Shown here piece after piece: positions 44,272-53,971 of a DNA stretch of 64,000 nt (position 1 is its first letter; each line of letters opens with the position of its first letter). Under the pieces are notes generated by a model. It had not been told where the DNA came from. It made no database searches and saw only the letters and a program-made list of their open reading frames with translations. This stretch comes from MGBC120314 sp051877855 (GTDB taxonomy: Bacteria; Bacillota; Clostridia; Lachnospirales; Lachnospiraceae), in contig JBJEJH010000057.1 of the NCBI GenBank assembly GCA_051877855.1, forward strand, positions 7,137 to 71,136, given 5' to 3'. The position numbers and the translations under genes are program-made.

Positions 44272-45072
44272 TTAATCCGGTATCTGTCTTCCCTCATGAT
44301 CCATATGATAATGATCTCTTATAATCAGTTCTGAAATCGGAACAAACTCATATCCTGCATCTTTCAGTGTGCTTATCATTTCATCCAGTGCCTGTGCGGT
44401 ATACTTGGCACCGTTATGGCAGAGGATGATGGAGCCGTTCCCAAGATGCTTATGCTGAGTGACGGTTTTTATGATGGAGTCTACACCGTAATTTTTCCAG
44501 TCCAGGGAATCCACGTCCCACTGAATGGTATAATAGCCACAGTCTTTGGCGTTGATAACCAGATTATTGTTGTAGGAGCCGTAAGGAGGACGGAAGAGGA
44601 ACATTTCATATCCGGTAAGTTCTTTTACCTTGTTATGTACCTTCATGATTTCTTCTTTCTGCTGTTCGTCGGAAAGTGTGGGCATATCCTTGTGGTTTTC
44701 ACTGTGATTTCCAAGGTCGTGTCCGGCAGCATAGATTGCTTTGACATCTTCAGGGAAATTTTCAACCCATCCTCCGGTCATGAAGAAGGTGACTTTAACA
44801 TTGTGCTTCTTAAGAATGGAAAGGATTTCCCCGGTGTCTTCATTCCCCCAGGCGGCATCAAAGGAAAGGGCTATCTGGGGTTTGTCGGTCTTAACGCAGT
44901 AGATCGGCAGTTCGCGGTCACCGACCCTGCTGTTGGCACTTTGGTTGGAGGAAATGTTACAGACGGCAATCGCAAGAAGCATTAATGCACACATAAGGCT
45001 GATTCCCTGGTACTTTTTAGAAGGCTTTTGAGACTGTATATAATCTAGAAATTTGGTGAGATGTTCACGCAT
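44272..45072 (-). CDS. Polysaccharide deacetylase (PdaB-like)
   Basis: 266 residues with one N-terminal membrane segment (about 23-40), so the catalytic domain is outside. NodB motifs: SFDAAWGNED (catalytic and metal Asp), HSENH (metal His pair), RPPYG, and a late LCHNG. FDAAWGN is characteristic of the PdaB/clostridial group. It probably removes acetyl groups from peptidoglycan or a surface glycan. It is divergent from the HAD phosphatase gene. Confidence 0.9.
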   Translation of the reverse strand: MREHLTKFLDYIQSQKPSKKYQGISLMCALMLLAIAVCNISSNQSANSRVGDRELPIYCVKTDKPQIALSFDAAWGNEDTGEILSILKKHNVKVTFFMTGGWVENFPEDVKAIYAAGHDLGNHSENHKDMPTLSDEQQKEEIMKVHNKVKELTGYEMFLFRPPYGSYNNNLVINAKDCGYYTIQWDVDSLDWKNYGVDSIIKTVTQHKHLGNGSIILCHNGAKYTAQALDEMISTLKDAGYEFVPISELIIRDHYHMDHEGRQIPD

Positions 45073-45174
45073 ATGTATGCTCCAACATATATGGTTTTGT
45101 AATTAATATATGTTGTTTGGAGGGGGAATATGTGATGACTCCCGGATATAAGATCATAGATTTTTTGTTTTTTC

Positions 45175-45203
45175 TTCAAAAAATGATAGAGACGTATTAT
45201 AAT
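45175..45203 (+). promoter_or_regulatory. Promoter of the HAD phosphatase gene
   Basis: TTCAAA at 45175-45180, a 17-base spacer, TATAAT at 45198-45203. Confidence 0.55.
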
Positions 45204-45243
45204 GTCTGAAAGAGTTATCAGTTCGAGAATAAAGGAGATTTCC

Positions 45244-45903
45244 ATGAAAAAGGTATTGATTTTTGATTTGGATGGAACGATTGTGGATTCCTTAGGTTCA
45301 ATCGCGGATTGCGCCAATGATTGTATCGCAGAAAAGGGGTTGCCGCGTCAGTCTACGGAGGATTATCGATATTTTGCAGGGGACGGTCAGTATGAACTGA
45401 TTAAGCGTGCCTTAAGGGCCGCAGGAGATGTGGAATTGAAGTTCTATGATGAAGTTATGGCAAATTATATTGAGCGGTTCAGGGAGCGGTGTCATGTGGG
45501 ATGTAAGTCCTACGACGGTATGCCTGAAACCTTGTGTTGGTTGAAGATGCAGGGAATGAAATTAGCCGTATTGTCCAACAAAGCCCATGCCAATACACTG
45601 AAAGTGGTAGAGGAAGTTTACGGACCTGAACTTTTTGACTATGTTCAGGGACAGATGGAAAATGTAGCACGCAAGCCGGATCCCGCCGGAGTATATATGA
45701 TTATGGAGAGATTCGGCGTATCGGCTAAGGACTGTGTCTATGTAGGAGACACTTCAGTGGATATGCAGACGGGCAAAGCAGCAGGAATATATACCATTGG
45801 CGTGACCTGGGGATTTAGGGATCGCAGGGAACTGGAAGAGTATCACGCAGATGCAATCATTGATCAACCAAAGGATTTGATTTCGATTCTATCCCATGTC
45901 TAG
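45244..45903 (+). CDS. HAD-family phosphatase, phosphoglycolate phosphatase-like
   Basis: 219 residues. HAD motifs are complete: FDLDGTIVDS (nucleophile Asp), LAVLSNKAH, and ARKPDPAGVY to YVGDTSVDMQTG. The cap is the helical type of Gph/PgmB proteins. The physiological substrate is uncertain. AAAGGAGAT lies before the ATG at 45244; the frame from 45202 runs through the -10 box and can be excluded. Its end overlaps the convergent AlgX-like gene by four bases. Confidence 0.9.
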   Translation: MKKVLIFDLDGTIVDSLGSIADCANDCIAEKGLPRQSTEDYRYFAGDGQYELIKRALRAAGDVELKFYDEVMANYIERFRERCHVGCKSYDGMPETLCWLKMQGMKLAVLSNKAHANTLKVVEEVYGPELFDYVQGQMENVARKPDPAGVYMIMERFGVSAKDCVYVGDTSVDMQTGKAAGIYTIGVTWGFRDRRELEEYHADAIIDQPKDLISILSHV

Positions 45904-47033
45904 TCATTGCCGGTTTTGCCGGATAACAGGAAATCATAGTAGTAAAACATGATAACAGCGTCCGGTTGATATTCTTCAATATAATCGTAATCGATATCAC
46001 CACCGAGAGTCCGGACTTCGTTGAATGCGAGAATGAGGTAGGGATTCACTGCTTTTCCGAAGGAATCCGTCAGAACAAGGAGCTTCTTATCATTCTTGGA
46101 ATTATAGTTAATGAAACTGCCACAGGAACGTTCCAGAGCTTTGTCGTATGAGTAGCGTGACATCATGTCCGGATCAGTAAATGGAGACCGGCTGACGACA
46201 AGTTCCTCAAAAGTTCCGTCGACAACGCCGTTGTTCAGGGAGGTCTCAAAATTCGGAGTGATTAATTCAAAATCGTCAATTCCTGTGTAATAAATACCGG
46301 TTCTTTGCCCTCTTGTGCCAATGTGGCCGGAGGGATAAGTAGTGACCGTATAATTCTGTAGATCCAATACCTGTGGATCCACACTGCAATGAAGTTCATT
46401 CATCAGGCGCCCGGTGAATTTGGAAAATGCGTAGAATCCCATAGAGGTGTTCCAGTGATGATCGGTTTTATAGACCATGTCGTAGGCGTTAATTCCATCA
46501 TCCTGAAGGGTTTTACGAAAATCCAGGGGCTCAATTCCTGCTTCCCGGAGAAGTTCAATAAGACGATCAAGATTCTCATTGCCATAATCTTCTACACCGG
46601 TTGGGAGTTGCGGGTCGTATTTGTCAGAAGTATAAGGTGTAATGGCATAAATGAAAGAAATTCCTCTGGCGTCAAGATATTCCTTTAAGGTAACAGCATC
46701 CTGTACACGGGGAAGTAATTCCTCATCCATCAAACGTTCGTAGGGGATGAAGAGATAGCCATTGTTAAGTTTTACGATGCCGTTCATTTCACGCTGACCA
46801 AGAAGACGGTGAATGGCACCGTTGATATTGATAAAACGATTCTTCTGGAAAAATGTGCTGGAAAGGTCTGCCTCGAAACGGGTACCAATTTCCGGATTCC
46901 AGTCGTTATTGATGTTCTCGTGAGTGAGGTATGCATGGGCGAGCTGAACCATACTGCTTATTCCGAAGAAGGAAATCAGCAGAACGAATGTGATGCCATA
47001 TAAGATATGGTGCGTTTTTTTGTTACACAACAT
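45900..47033 (-). CDS. DHHW/AlgX-like surface O-acetylation protein
   Basis: 377 residues with an N-terminal membrane segment (about 10-30) and an external SGNH-like domain. The signature TDHHWNTSMGFYAF is that of the DHHW family. A late TDSFG (VLTDSFGKAVNPY) may hold the catalytic Ser. Such proteins finish O-acetylation of surface polysaccharides using acetyl groups passed on by an MBOAT protein, and an MBOAT gene lies 15 bases upstream in the same operon. Confidence 0.87.
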   Translation of the reverse strand: MLCNKKTHHILYGITFVLLISFFGISSMVQLAHAYLTHENINNDWNPEIGTRFEADLSSTFFQKNRFININGAIHRLLGQREMNGIVKLNNGYLFIPYERLMDEELLPRVQDAVTLKEYLDARGISFIYAITPYTSDKYDPQLPTGVEDYGNENLDRLIELLREAGIEPLDFRKTLQDDGINAYDMVYKTDHHWNTSMGFYAFSKFTGRLMNELHCSVDPQVLDLQNYTVTTYPSGHIGTRGQRTGIYYTGIDDFELITPNFETSLNNGVVDGTFEELVVSRSPFTDPDMMSRYSYDKALERSCGSFINYNSKNDKKLLVLTDSFGKAVNPYLILAFNEVRTLGGDIDYDYIEEYQPDAVIMFYYYDFLLSGKTGND

Positions 47034-47048
47034 GGGTTACCTCCTTTT

Positions 47049-48479
47049 CTAGAAATTAAAGTAAATAAATGGATTGTGAGCACCTAAAATCAGGAAGGAT
47101 ACAGCCCACAAAAACAGTATTGCGTATATCATAGGACCGATAATACAGTCAAGGTAATTGCAAAATGTATATCGGGACGTTTTTTTTCGAAGCGCCGGCA
47201 CCACCGGAATTGAAAAAAGAATGCCTGAAAGTATGTAGATGCCATATTCACGAATCAGCCGGATAAGGGTGCCATCCATAGCCGGAATGATATGATAGTG
47301 ACCAAGCATTCCAAGACAATATCTTAAACCTTCCGTAATGGTGGAGGCATTGAAGAACACCCATCCGAAATTAATACAAAGAAGCGTGATAATATGCCAG
47401 GCTATTTGGAACAGTAAATTTTTTCGTTGCCATGGTTTGATGATATATTTTTCTAACACCAATAATACAAAGTAACCAAGTCCCCACACAACAAAGGTAA
47501 GATTGGCACCGTGCCAGATTCCGGTGAGAGTCCAAACGATCAAAAGATTCAGTATGTGACGCGGAACGGAAACTCTGGATCCTCCTAATGGGAAATAAAC
47601 GTAATCACGGAACCACTGACCAAGGGAAATATGCCATCTGCGCCAGAACTCAGTGATGGATCCGGAAATATAGGGATAGTTAAAATTTTCTTCAAATTCA
47701 AATCCAAACATACGGCCCAGTCCGATGGCCATGTCGGAATAACCCGAGAAGTCAAAGAAAATCTGTAAGGAGTAACATATCGCGCCAATCCATAAGGTCA
47801 GAGGATTGGCTGAAGCAGGATCCATTGATTGCACAGAACTTACCGCAAGGGAAAGATTATTGGCAAGAAGAATCTTCTTGCAAAAGCCAAGCATAAATCT
47901 ACGGGCACCTTCACTGAATTTTTCAAGAGAATGAACGCGATGGGTCATCTGATGTTCAATGGTGGAATAACGCACAATAGGGCCGGCAACTAACTGTGGG
48001 AAAAATGAAATGTACAGGGCAACATACAGTGGATTCGTCTGTACAGCTACAGTTCCCCGGTATACATCCACCACATAGGATAAGGCCTGAAAGGTAAAAA
48101 AGGATATTCCGATGGGCAGGGAAATTCCTACAGGAGATAATTGGATTGCCGGTAAAAAATGTTGAATTATTGATATCGAAAAATCAAGGTATTTAAAAAC
48201 AAAAAGAATTCCAAGATTCAGGATAATATCTAAAACCAACAACAATTTTGCCAAGGCAAAATGTTCGCCCTGTTTTGTTCTTGCGATCCAAAGAGCCAGT
48301 GAATAGTTAATCATTATAGAAGCCAGCATAACCAACACAAAATGAGGTTCTCCGTAAGCGTAAAAGAGAAGGCTGGCTGCCAGAAGAATATAATTCTGAT
48401 ACTTTTTCCCGGCGACATAATAAAGAAGCAAAACCACCGGTAAAAAATAAAAAGTAAAAATTAAGCTTGAAAAAACCAC
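47049..48479 (-). CDS. MBOAT-family O-acyltransferase
   Basis: 476 residues with about 11 membrane segments. The invariant His lies in LTGIWHGANLTFV, and FWRRWHISLGQWFRDYVYFPLGG is the family core. The frame extends to 48512, but the usual start (M)VFSSLIFTFYF falls at the GTG at 48477-48479, preceded by GAAAGGAT. It moves acetyl groups across the membrane for the DHHW protein encoded next. Confidence 0.9.
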   Translation of the reverse strand: MVFSSLIFTFYFLPVVLLLYYVAGKKYQNYILLAASLLFYAYGEPHFVLVMLASIMINYSLALWIARTKQGEHFALAKLLLVLDIILNLGILFVFKYLDFSISIIQHFLPAIQLSPVGISLPIGISFFTFQALSYVVDVYRGTVAVQTNPLYVALYISFFPQLVAGPIVRYSTIEHQMTHRVHSLEKFSEGARRFMLGFCKKILLANNLSLAVSSVQSMDPASANPLTLWIGAICYSLQIFFDFSGYSDMAIGLGRMFGFEFEENFNYPYISGSITEFWRRWHISLGQWFRDYVYFPLGGSRVSVPRHILNLLIVWTLTGIWHGANLTFVVWGLGYFVLLVLEKYIIKPWQRKNLLFQIAWHIITLLCINFGWVFFNASTITEGLRYCLGMLGHYHIIPAMDGTLIRLIREYGIYILSGILFSIPVVPALRKKTSRYTFCNYLDCIIGPMIYAILFLWAVSFLILGAHNPFIYFNF

Positions 48480-48530
48480 GATGAATATCCTTTCTCGAAA
48501 CGTTTCCTGCAAATTCTGATAACTTTAGTT

Positions 48531-48536
48531 AGTATA
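48531..48536 (-). promoter_or_regulatory. -10 box for the O-acetylation pair
   Basis: TATACT on the minus strand, with GGGACA 17 bases upstream. It lies about 50 bases before the GTG start. Confidence 0.45.
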
Positions 48537-48633
48537 ACTCTTTTTGATGAATTTGTCCCGTAGTTTCTGTAGGAGGATTGTAATATATAGTTGTATAAAG
48601 ATAATCGGACGGAATTTTTATTGAGAAAAGGAC

Positions 48634-48662
48634 TTGCTAAATAGGGAAAATATGGTTATAAT
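48634..48662 (+). promoter_or_regulatory. Promoter of rho
   Basis: TTGCTA at 48634-48639, a 17-base spacer, TATAAT at 48657-48662. Confidence 0.7.
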
Positions 48663-48729
48663 GTAATCTGTAATCAGTATTTATGTAGTTCTACATAATT
48701 TTCCCATGGAGATAGGAGTTAAAAATTAT

Positions 48730-50154
48730 ATGCGTGCAAAGTTAGAAACATTATCCCTTGCGGTATTAAAGGATCTCGCAAAGGACAAGGGGATTAAAAA
48801 TGTCAGTACAATGAAGAAAAGTGATTTGATCGAGGAAATTATTAAGGCGTGTGAAGGGGAAAAGACCATTCCGGCAGCGAAAGAGGAAAAGACCGTTGCG
48901 GCGGCAAAAGAAGAAAAGAATGTCCGGGAGACCAAAACTGCAGAAGAACGAAGTGCTATGCGCAGTGAACCGGCAGAGGAAGATAAGTATAAAAAGAGAC
49001 AGGAAATCATGGACCAGAATGTTGTGGTGGATAAGGAACCGGCAGATGGTATCCTGGAAGTGATGCCGGACGGGTATGGATTTATTCGTTGTGAAAATTT
49101 CCTTCCGGGGGAGAATGATGTCTATGTTGCACCGTCACAGATTCGTAAATACGGGTTAAAGACGGGAGATATTCTTTTTGGAAAGAAGAGAGTCAAAAAT
49201 CAGGGGGAGAAGTTCGCAGCGTTATTGTCTCTGGACTCAGTCAATGGTTATGATCCGGATACTCTGATGACAAGACCGAATTTTGAAAATCTTACACCAA
49301 TCTTTCCGAATGAGAGAATTCATTTGGAAAAGGGAAATCCAACTACGGCGATGCGAATTGTGGATCTGATTTGTCCGATTGGTAAGGGACAGCGTGGTAT
49401 GATCGTATCTCAGCCGAAAGCAGGTAAGACCACACTTTTGAAGCAGATTGCGAAGGCGGTTCTCAATAGTAACCCTGAAATGCACATGATCATTCTTCTG
49501 ATTGATGAACGTCCGGAGGAAGTTACGGATATTAAGGAATCTATTGTCGGGGACAATGTTGAAGTTATTTATTCCACCTTTGATGAACTTCCGGAACGTC
49601 ATAAGAGGGTATCGGAGATGGTAATTGAGCGTGCACGCCGACTGGTAGAACATAAGAAGGATGTCATTATTCTTCTGGATAGTATTACCCGTCTTACACG
49701 TGCCTATAACGTTACGGTACAGGCGAGTGGACGTACATTGTCCGGTGGTCTTGATCCACTGGCACTGCACATGCCGAAGCGATTTTTTGGTGCAGCCCGA
49801 AATATGAGAGAGGGAGGCAGTTTGACTATTCTTGCCACAGCTTTGATTGAGACCGGAAGTAAAGCAGATGACGTGGTATTCGAGGAGTTCAAGGGAACCG
49901 GTAATATGGAACTTGTTCTCGATCGTAAGTTGTCGGAAAAACGTGTATTCCCAGCCATTGATATTGCTAAATCCAGCACCCGTAGGGATGATCTTCTTCT
50001 TACACAGGAAGAACAGGAAGTGATGGAAATTATCCGAAAGAACCTAAACGGTATGAAGCCGGATGAGGTTGTAGATAAATTGGTAGATACCTTTGCGAAG
50101 ACCAAGAATAATCAGGAAGTTATCCGGTACGTTAAGAAAAGTTTTATAAATTAA
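48730..50154 (+). CDS. rho: Transcription termination factor Rho
   Basis: 474 residues. N-terminal helical SAP-like part (LSLAVLKDLAKDKGIKNVST), a charged insert of about 50 residues rich in Lys, Glu and Ala with an imperfect repeat (AAKEEK), the RNA-binding cold-shock fold (GILEVMPDGYGFIR), and the ATPase ring domain with Walker A QPKAGKTTLL and the Q/R-loops. The ATG at 48730 follows AGGAG by 11 bases; the upstream ATG at 48706 has no ribosome binding site. Inserts of this sort in Clostridia change RNA binding. Confidence 0.96.
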   Translation: MRAKLETLSLAVLKDLAKDKGIKNVSTMKKSDLIEEIIKACEGEKTIPAAKEEKTVAAAKEEKNVRETKTAEERSAMRSEPAEEDKYKKRQEIMDQNVVVDKEPADGILEVMPDGYGFIRCENFLPGENDVYVAPSQIRKYGLKTGDILFGKKRVKNQGEKFAALLSLDSVNGYDPDTLMTRPNFENLTPIFPNERIHLEKGNPTTAMRIVDLICPIGKGQRGMIVSQPKAGKTTLLKQIAKAVLNSNPEMHMIILLIDERPEEVTDIKESIVGDNVEVIYSTFDELPERHKRVSEMVIERARRLVEHKKDVIILLDSITRLTRAYNVTVQASGRTLSGGLDPLALHMPKRFFGAARNMREGGSLTILATALIETGSKADDVVFEEFKGTGNMELVLDRKLSEKRVFPAIDIAKSSTRRDDLLLTQEEQEVMEIIRKNLNGMKPDEVVDKLVDTFAKTKNNQEVIRYVKKSFIN

Positions 50155-50163
50155 AATTATGTC

Positions 50164-50192
50164 TTGCATTGTACTAAATTCTATGATACAAT
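50164..50192 (+). promoter_or_regulatory. Promoter of rpmE
   Basis: TTGCAT at 50164-50169, a 17-base spacer, TACAAT at 50187-50192. It is just after the rho stop and leaves a 150-base leader before rpmE. Confidence 0.65.
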
Positions 50193-50198
50193 TTAAAA

Positions 50199-50335
50199 GC
50201 TGTTTATCAAAAAGGGCAATTGGCTGCAGGCTGATTGTTATGCGCGATAGATCATCTTCCGGCACGGTATTGTGATGGGCGGGTGATAGGCGCATGAGAT
50301 TTAAGTAGCGGTCAATCACATACAGATTTGTTTAG
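50199..50335 (+). promoter_or_regulatory. Leader of rpmE, possible L31 autoregulatory RNA
   Basis: About 150 bases of untranslated leader with GC-rich segments (GGCTGCAGGCTG, GGGCGGGTGATAGGC) and no open frame. Ribosomal protein L31 leaders that bind the protein are known in Firmicutes. I infer the role from position and length; I did not match the consensus. Confidence 0.4.
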
Positions 50336-50348
50336 AGAGGTGAAAATC

Positions 50349-50555
50349 ATGAAAGAGGGAATCCATCCAGAGTATTATCAGGCAAAGGTTGTTTGCAACT
50401 GTGGTAACGAGTTCGTAACAGGTTCAACAAAGGAGTCTATCCACGTTGAAATTTGTTCTAAGTGCCATCCATTCTACACCGGCCAGCAGAAGGCTGCTGC
50501 AGCACGTGGACGTATTGATAAGTTCAATAAGAAGTATGGTGTTCAAAGCAAATAA
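50349..50555 (+). CDS. rpmE: 50S ribosomal protein L31
   Basis: 68 residues. The zinc-binding form: Cys pairs in CNCG and CSKCHPFYTG. It starts MKEGIHPEYY, as L31 does. The frame is open from 50328, but GAGAGGTG precedes the ATG at 50349. It sits in the 50S subunit near the inter-subunit bridge. A hairpin terminator follows. Confidence 0.97.
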   Translation: MKEGIHPEYYQAKVVCNCGNEFVTGSTKESIHVEICSKCHPFYTGQQKAAAARGRIDKFNKKYGVQSK

Positions 50556-50570
50556 GGCGATTAGTAAAGA

Positions 50571-50606
50571 TAGGGTTGAGGTTGTTATAATCTCAACCTA
50601 TTTTTA
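50571..50606 (+). terminator. Terminator of rpmE
   Basis: Stem TAGGGTTGAG / CTCAACCTA (one bulged G) with an 11-base loop, followed by TTTTT. Confidence 0.75.
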
Positions 50607-50670
50607 GATTATAAGAGTTTTTATTTAACCGGAAATATAGTGATTGTATTGTGAAAGGATGGGACGGATT

Positions 50671-51930
50671 ATGAGACCATCAGGTATTGGCGGACAGGCT
50701 GTTATTGAAGGAATTATGATGAAGAATAAGAGTCGTTATTCCATTGCAGTTCGTAAACCGGATAATGAGATTGAAGTGGTTGTTAAGAAGTACCACAATT
50801 TGTCAAAGAAAATTAAGCTATTAAGACTGCCATTGATTCGTGGCGTGTTTAATTTTATAGATTCGTTGATTATCGGAATGTCAACTTTGACCTATTCCGC
50901 AAGTTTTTATGAGGATCCACAGGAACAGGCACCAACCCCTGCGGATAAGTTAGCACGGAATCTTTTTAAGGATAAATTGGATTCCTTTGTCATGGCAGTA
51001 ACGATTATTGTTGCCATCGGATTGGCGTTACTTTTGTTTATGGCGCTTCCTTTCTATCTGTCAAGACTTTTGGGGAAAATTATTGTCTCAAAACCACTGC
51101 TGAATCTTCTGGAAGGTGTTATCCGTCTGGGGATTTTCCTGGTTTATGTGACCTTGATTTCACTGATGAATGATATTAAGAGAGTTTATATGTATCATGG
51201 TGCCGAACATAAATGTATTAACTGCATTGAGAATGGTCTTGAACTGAATGTTAAGAATGTTCGTGCAAGTTCCAGACTTCATCGCCGCTGTGGTACGAGT
51301 TTTATGCTCTTTGTAATGTTGATTAGTATTGTGTTATTTATGTTTATCCGTGGAGAGAATCCTTGGGTTCAGATGGGATACAGACTTTTGCTGGTTCCTG
51401 TGGTTGCGGGAATTTCTTATGAAGTTCTTCGCCTGGCGGGAAGAAAAGATAATATCCTGCTTCGTATTATCAGCTCACCGGGACTGCTTCTTCAGAAGCT
51501 GACGACAAAGGAACCGGACGACGATATGATTGAGGTTGCCATTGCTGCAATTGAGGCTGTGTTTGACTGGAGAGAATTCCGTTCGGTTTACGATGATGAC
51601 GATGAAGACGCCTTTGAGTTTATTGATGATGACGACGATGTACCACAGTATGTGGAAACTTTTGGCGCAGGCAACAATGTTTATGCACAGCAGGCGATGG
51701 CGCAGGAGATACAACCGGAGTATGTACAGCAGCCTGTGACGCAGGAGATGCCGATGGAGTATGTACAGCAGCCTGTGGTGCAGGAGATGCAACCGGAGTA
51801 TGTACAGCAACCTGTGGCGCAGGAGATGCCGATGGAGTATGTACAGCAGCCTATGATGCAGGAAATGCCACAAGAGTACCTACAGCAGCCTATGAATCAG
51901 GATAATACAATGGGTGGTAACGTGGAATGA
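50671..51930 (+). CDS. DUF1385 (YqhQ-like) membrane protein with a repeat tail
   Basis: 419 residues. The first 310 are the DUF1385 family: GIGGQAVIEGIMMK at the start, four membrane segments, and YHGAEHKCINCIE and HRRCGTSF. The family role is unknown; its genes often lie next to prmC and prfA, as here. The last 100 residues are different: an acidic run (DDDDEDAFEFIDDDDD) and then five copies of a 13-residue repeat of the type EYVQQPVTQEMPM. The stop overlaps prmC by ATGA. Confidence 0.88.
   Translation: MRPSGIGGQAVIEGIMMKNKSRYSIAVRKPDNEIEVVVKKYHNLSKKIKLLRLPLIRGVFNFIDSLIIGMSTLTYSASFYEDPQEQAPTPADKLARNLFKDKLDSFVMAVTIIVAIGLALLLFMALPFYLSRLLGKIIVSKPLLNLLEGVIRLGIFLVYVTLISLMNDIKRVYMYHGAEHKCINCIENGLELNVKNVRASSRLHRRCGTSFMLFVMLISIVLFMFIRGENPWVQMGYRLLLVPVVAGISYEVLRLAGRKDNILLRIISSPGLLLQKLTTKEPDDDMIEVAIAAIEAVFDWREFRSVYDDDDEDAFEFIDDDDDVPQYVETFGAGNNVYAQQAMAQEIQPEYVQQPVTQEMPMEYVQQPVVQEMQPEYVQQPVAQEMPMEYVQQPMMQEMPQEYLQQPMNQDNTMGGNVE
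51718..51903 (+). repeat. 39-base coding tandem repeat
   Basis: Four full and one partial 39-base units starting at 51718, 51757, 51796, 51835 and 51874, encoding EYVQQPVTQEMPM and variants. The unit length is a multiple of three, so copy number can change without breaking the frame. A degenerate earlier unit precedes 51718. Confidence 0.9.
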
Positions 51931-52772
51931 CCTATATTGAAGTCGTAGAAGAGGGACGCCGCATTCTTCGTGAAGCCGGTGTTGTGGAATATAGTTATGA
52001 TGCCTTATTTCTGCTGGAAGAGATTCTGGGAATCAATAAGACCCGGTATCTGCTGATTCAAAGAGAAGAGATACCCGAGTCTTTCTATGAGCAGTATATG
52101 GAGGCAGTTCACCGCAGAGCATTGCGGGAACCGTTACAGTATATTACCGGCAGAGCTTATTTTATGGGATACGAGTATAAGGTTAATCCCGGTGTGCTGA
52201 TCCCGCGGATGGATACGGAATGTCTGGTGGAACATGCGGAGTCTGTGATCAGACAGTGGCAGGTGCCGGGGCGGATATTGGATATGTGTACCGGTTCGGG
52301 GTGTATCGTGACTTCTCTGACACTGCGCAATAAGACCAAGATCGAAGAGGGTGTTGGTGTGGATATTTCTCCGGCTGCACTTTCGGTGGCACGGGAGAAT
52401 GCAGGAAATCTTTCCTGTGAAAATGTACGTTTTCTGGAAAGTGATTTGTTTTCAAAGGTGGAAGGAAAATTTTCACTGATTGTGTCCAATCCACCCTATA
52501 TTCCTACCGAAGTAATTGAAGGACTGATGGCGGAAGTGAAGGAGCATGAACCCTTCAATGCACTGGATGGACATGAGGATGGCCTGTTTTTTTATGAAAA
52601 GATAACGGAGCAATCCCATCATTTTTTATTACCCGGTGGCAGTTTGTGTTATGAGATCGGGTATGACCAGGGAGAGCAGGTTGTGGCAATGATGGAAAAG
52701 AATGGATTTAAAGATTGCAGGGTGTACAAAGATCTTGCGGGATTGGATCGTGTTGTGGCGGGACATTTGTAG
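51927..52772 (+). CDS. prmC: Peptide chain release factor N5-glutamine methyltransferase
   Basis: 281 residues. It methylates the Gln of the GGQ motif in release factors. The SAM-binding LDMCTGSGCIVTSL and the substrate-binding NPPYIP are clear. An N-terminal helical domain recognises the release factor. prfA, its substrate, is the next gene, 100 bases downstream. Translation is coupled to the DUF1385 gene. Confidence 0.95.
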   Translation: MTYIEVVEEGRRILREAGVVEYSYDALFLLEEILGINKTRYLLIQREEIPESFYEQYMEAVHRRALREPLQYITGRAYFMGYEYKVNPGVLIPRMDTECLVEHAESVIRQWQVPGRILDMCTGSGCIVTSLTLRNKTKIEEGVGVDISPAALSVARENAGNLSCENVRFLESDLFSKVEGKFSLIVSNPPYIPTEVIEGLMAEVKEHEPFNALDGHEDGLFFYEKITEQSHHFLLPGGSLCYEIGYDQGEQVVAMMEKNGFKDCRVYKDLAGLDRVVAGHL

Positions 52773-52872
52773 CGTCGCATTTCTGAAATATTGTATAAGA
52801 TGATTATGAGGCCGACGGATTGGGCCTTAGGGCAATTTTGGAATAATAGATTTTTCAGGAGGAAGATTTACC

Positions 52873-53955
52873 ATGGAAATGTTTGATAAATTAGAGGATA
52901 TTGTTCGTCATTTTGAGGATGTGAACGCAGAACTTTCAAGTCCGGATGTGGTGAATGATCAGAACCGTTTCAGAAAGTTGATGAAGGAGCAGAACAGTTT
53001 AACACCGATTGTTGAGACATTTACCCTTTATAAGAAGAATAAGCAGAATATTGAGGATAGTCTTGCGATGCTGGATGAAGAAAGCGATGAAGAACTTCGC
53101 GAGATGGCAAAGGAAGAGTTGAATGAATCCAAAGCTGCAGTGGAAGAACTGGAACAGAAGCTTAAGATTCTGTTGCTTCCAAAGGATCCTAATGATGAGA
53201 AGGATATTATTGTAGAAATCAGAGCCGGTGCAGGCGGCGATGAGGCGGCACTTTTTGCTGCGGAATTATATCGTATGTACGTGCATTATGTGGAAGCACG
53301 TAATTGGAAGATTGAAGTTATGAACTCCGATGAGACGGGAATCGGCGGTATGAAGGAAATTCAGTTTATGGTTCACGGACAGGGGGCTTACTCTGTTATG
53401 AAATACGAGAGTGGCGTTCATCGTGTACAGCGTGTACCGGAGACGGAAAGCGGCGGACGTATTCATACCTCAACAGCCAGTGTGGCGGTTATGCCGGAGG
53501 CAGAAGAAGTGGATGTTCAGATTGATGAGAAGGATATTCGTATCGACGTAATGCGTGCTTCCGGTAATGGTGGCCAGTGTGTCAATACCACGGATTCAGC
53601 GGTACGTCTGACCCACTATCCAACCGGTATCGTAATCTACAGTCAGACGGAAAAGTCTCAGATTCAGAATAAGGATAAGGCATTTGCCCTGCTGCGTGCC
53701 AAGTTATATGACATGGAGTGCCAGAAAGCCCATGATGCAGAGGCGGAGGCCAGAAGAAGCCAGATTGGTACCGGCGATCGTTCCGAGAAGATTCGTACTT
53801 ACAACTTCCCGCAGGGACGTGTGACGGATCATCGAATCGGTCTTACTTTATATAAGCTGGATAAGATTATGGATGGTGATATTCAGGAAATAATTGACGC
53901 ATGTATCGTAGCGGATCAGAATGCAAGATTGGCAAAGATGAATGATGAAGAGTAA
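52873..53955 (+). CDS. prfA: Peptide chain release factor 1
   Basis: 360 residues. It reads UAA and UAG stop codons. The hydrolysis motif GGQ lies in ASGNGGQCVNTT, and RVPETESGGRIHTSTASV precedes it in domain 2/3. The coiled N-terminal domain is complete. AGGAGGAA precedes the ATG. The GGQ Gln is the target of PrmC encoded just upstream. Confidence 0.97.
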   Translation: MEMFDKLEDIVRHFEDVNAELSSPDVVNDQNRFRKLMKEQNSLTPIVETFTLYKKNKQNIEDSLAMLDEESDEELREMAKEELNESKAAVEELEQKLKILLLPKDPNDEKDIIVEIRAGAGGDEAALFAAELYRMYVHYVEARNWKIEVMNSDETGIGGMKEIQFMVHGQGAYSVMKYESGVHRVQRVPETESGGRIHTSTASVAVMPEAEEVDVQIDEKDIRIDVMRASGNGGQCVNTTDSAVRLTHYPTGIVIYSQTEKSQIQNKDKAFALLRAKLYDMECQKAHDAEAEARRSQIGTGDRSEKIRTYNFPQGRVTDHRIGLTLYKLDKIMDGDIQEIIDACIVADQNARLAKMNDEE

Positions 53956-53971
53956 GAGGTAGGTACAGTCT

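Noticed and set aside
51475..51873. Repetitive protein on the minus strand (HRLLYILHRHLLRH type)
   Set aside because: It is the antisense of the DUF1385 repeat tail; low complexity and no start signal.
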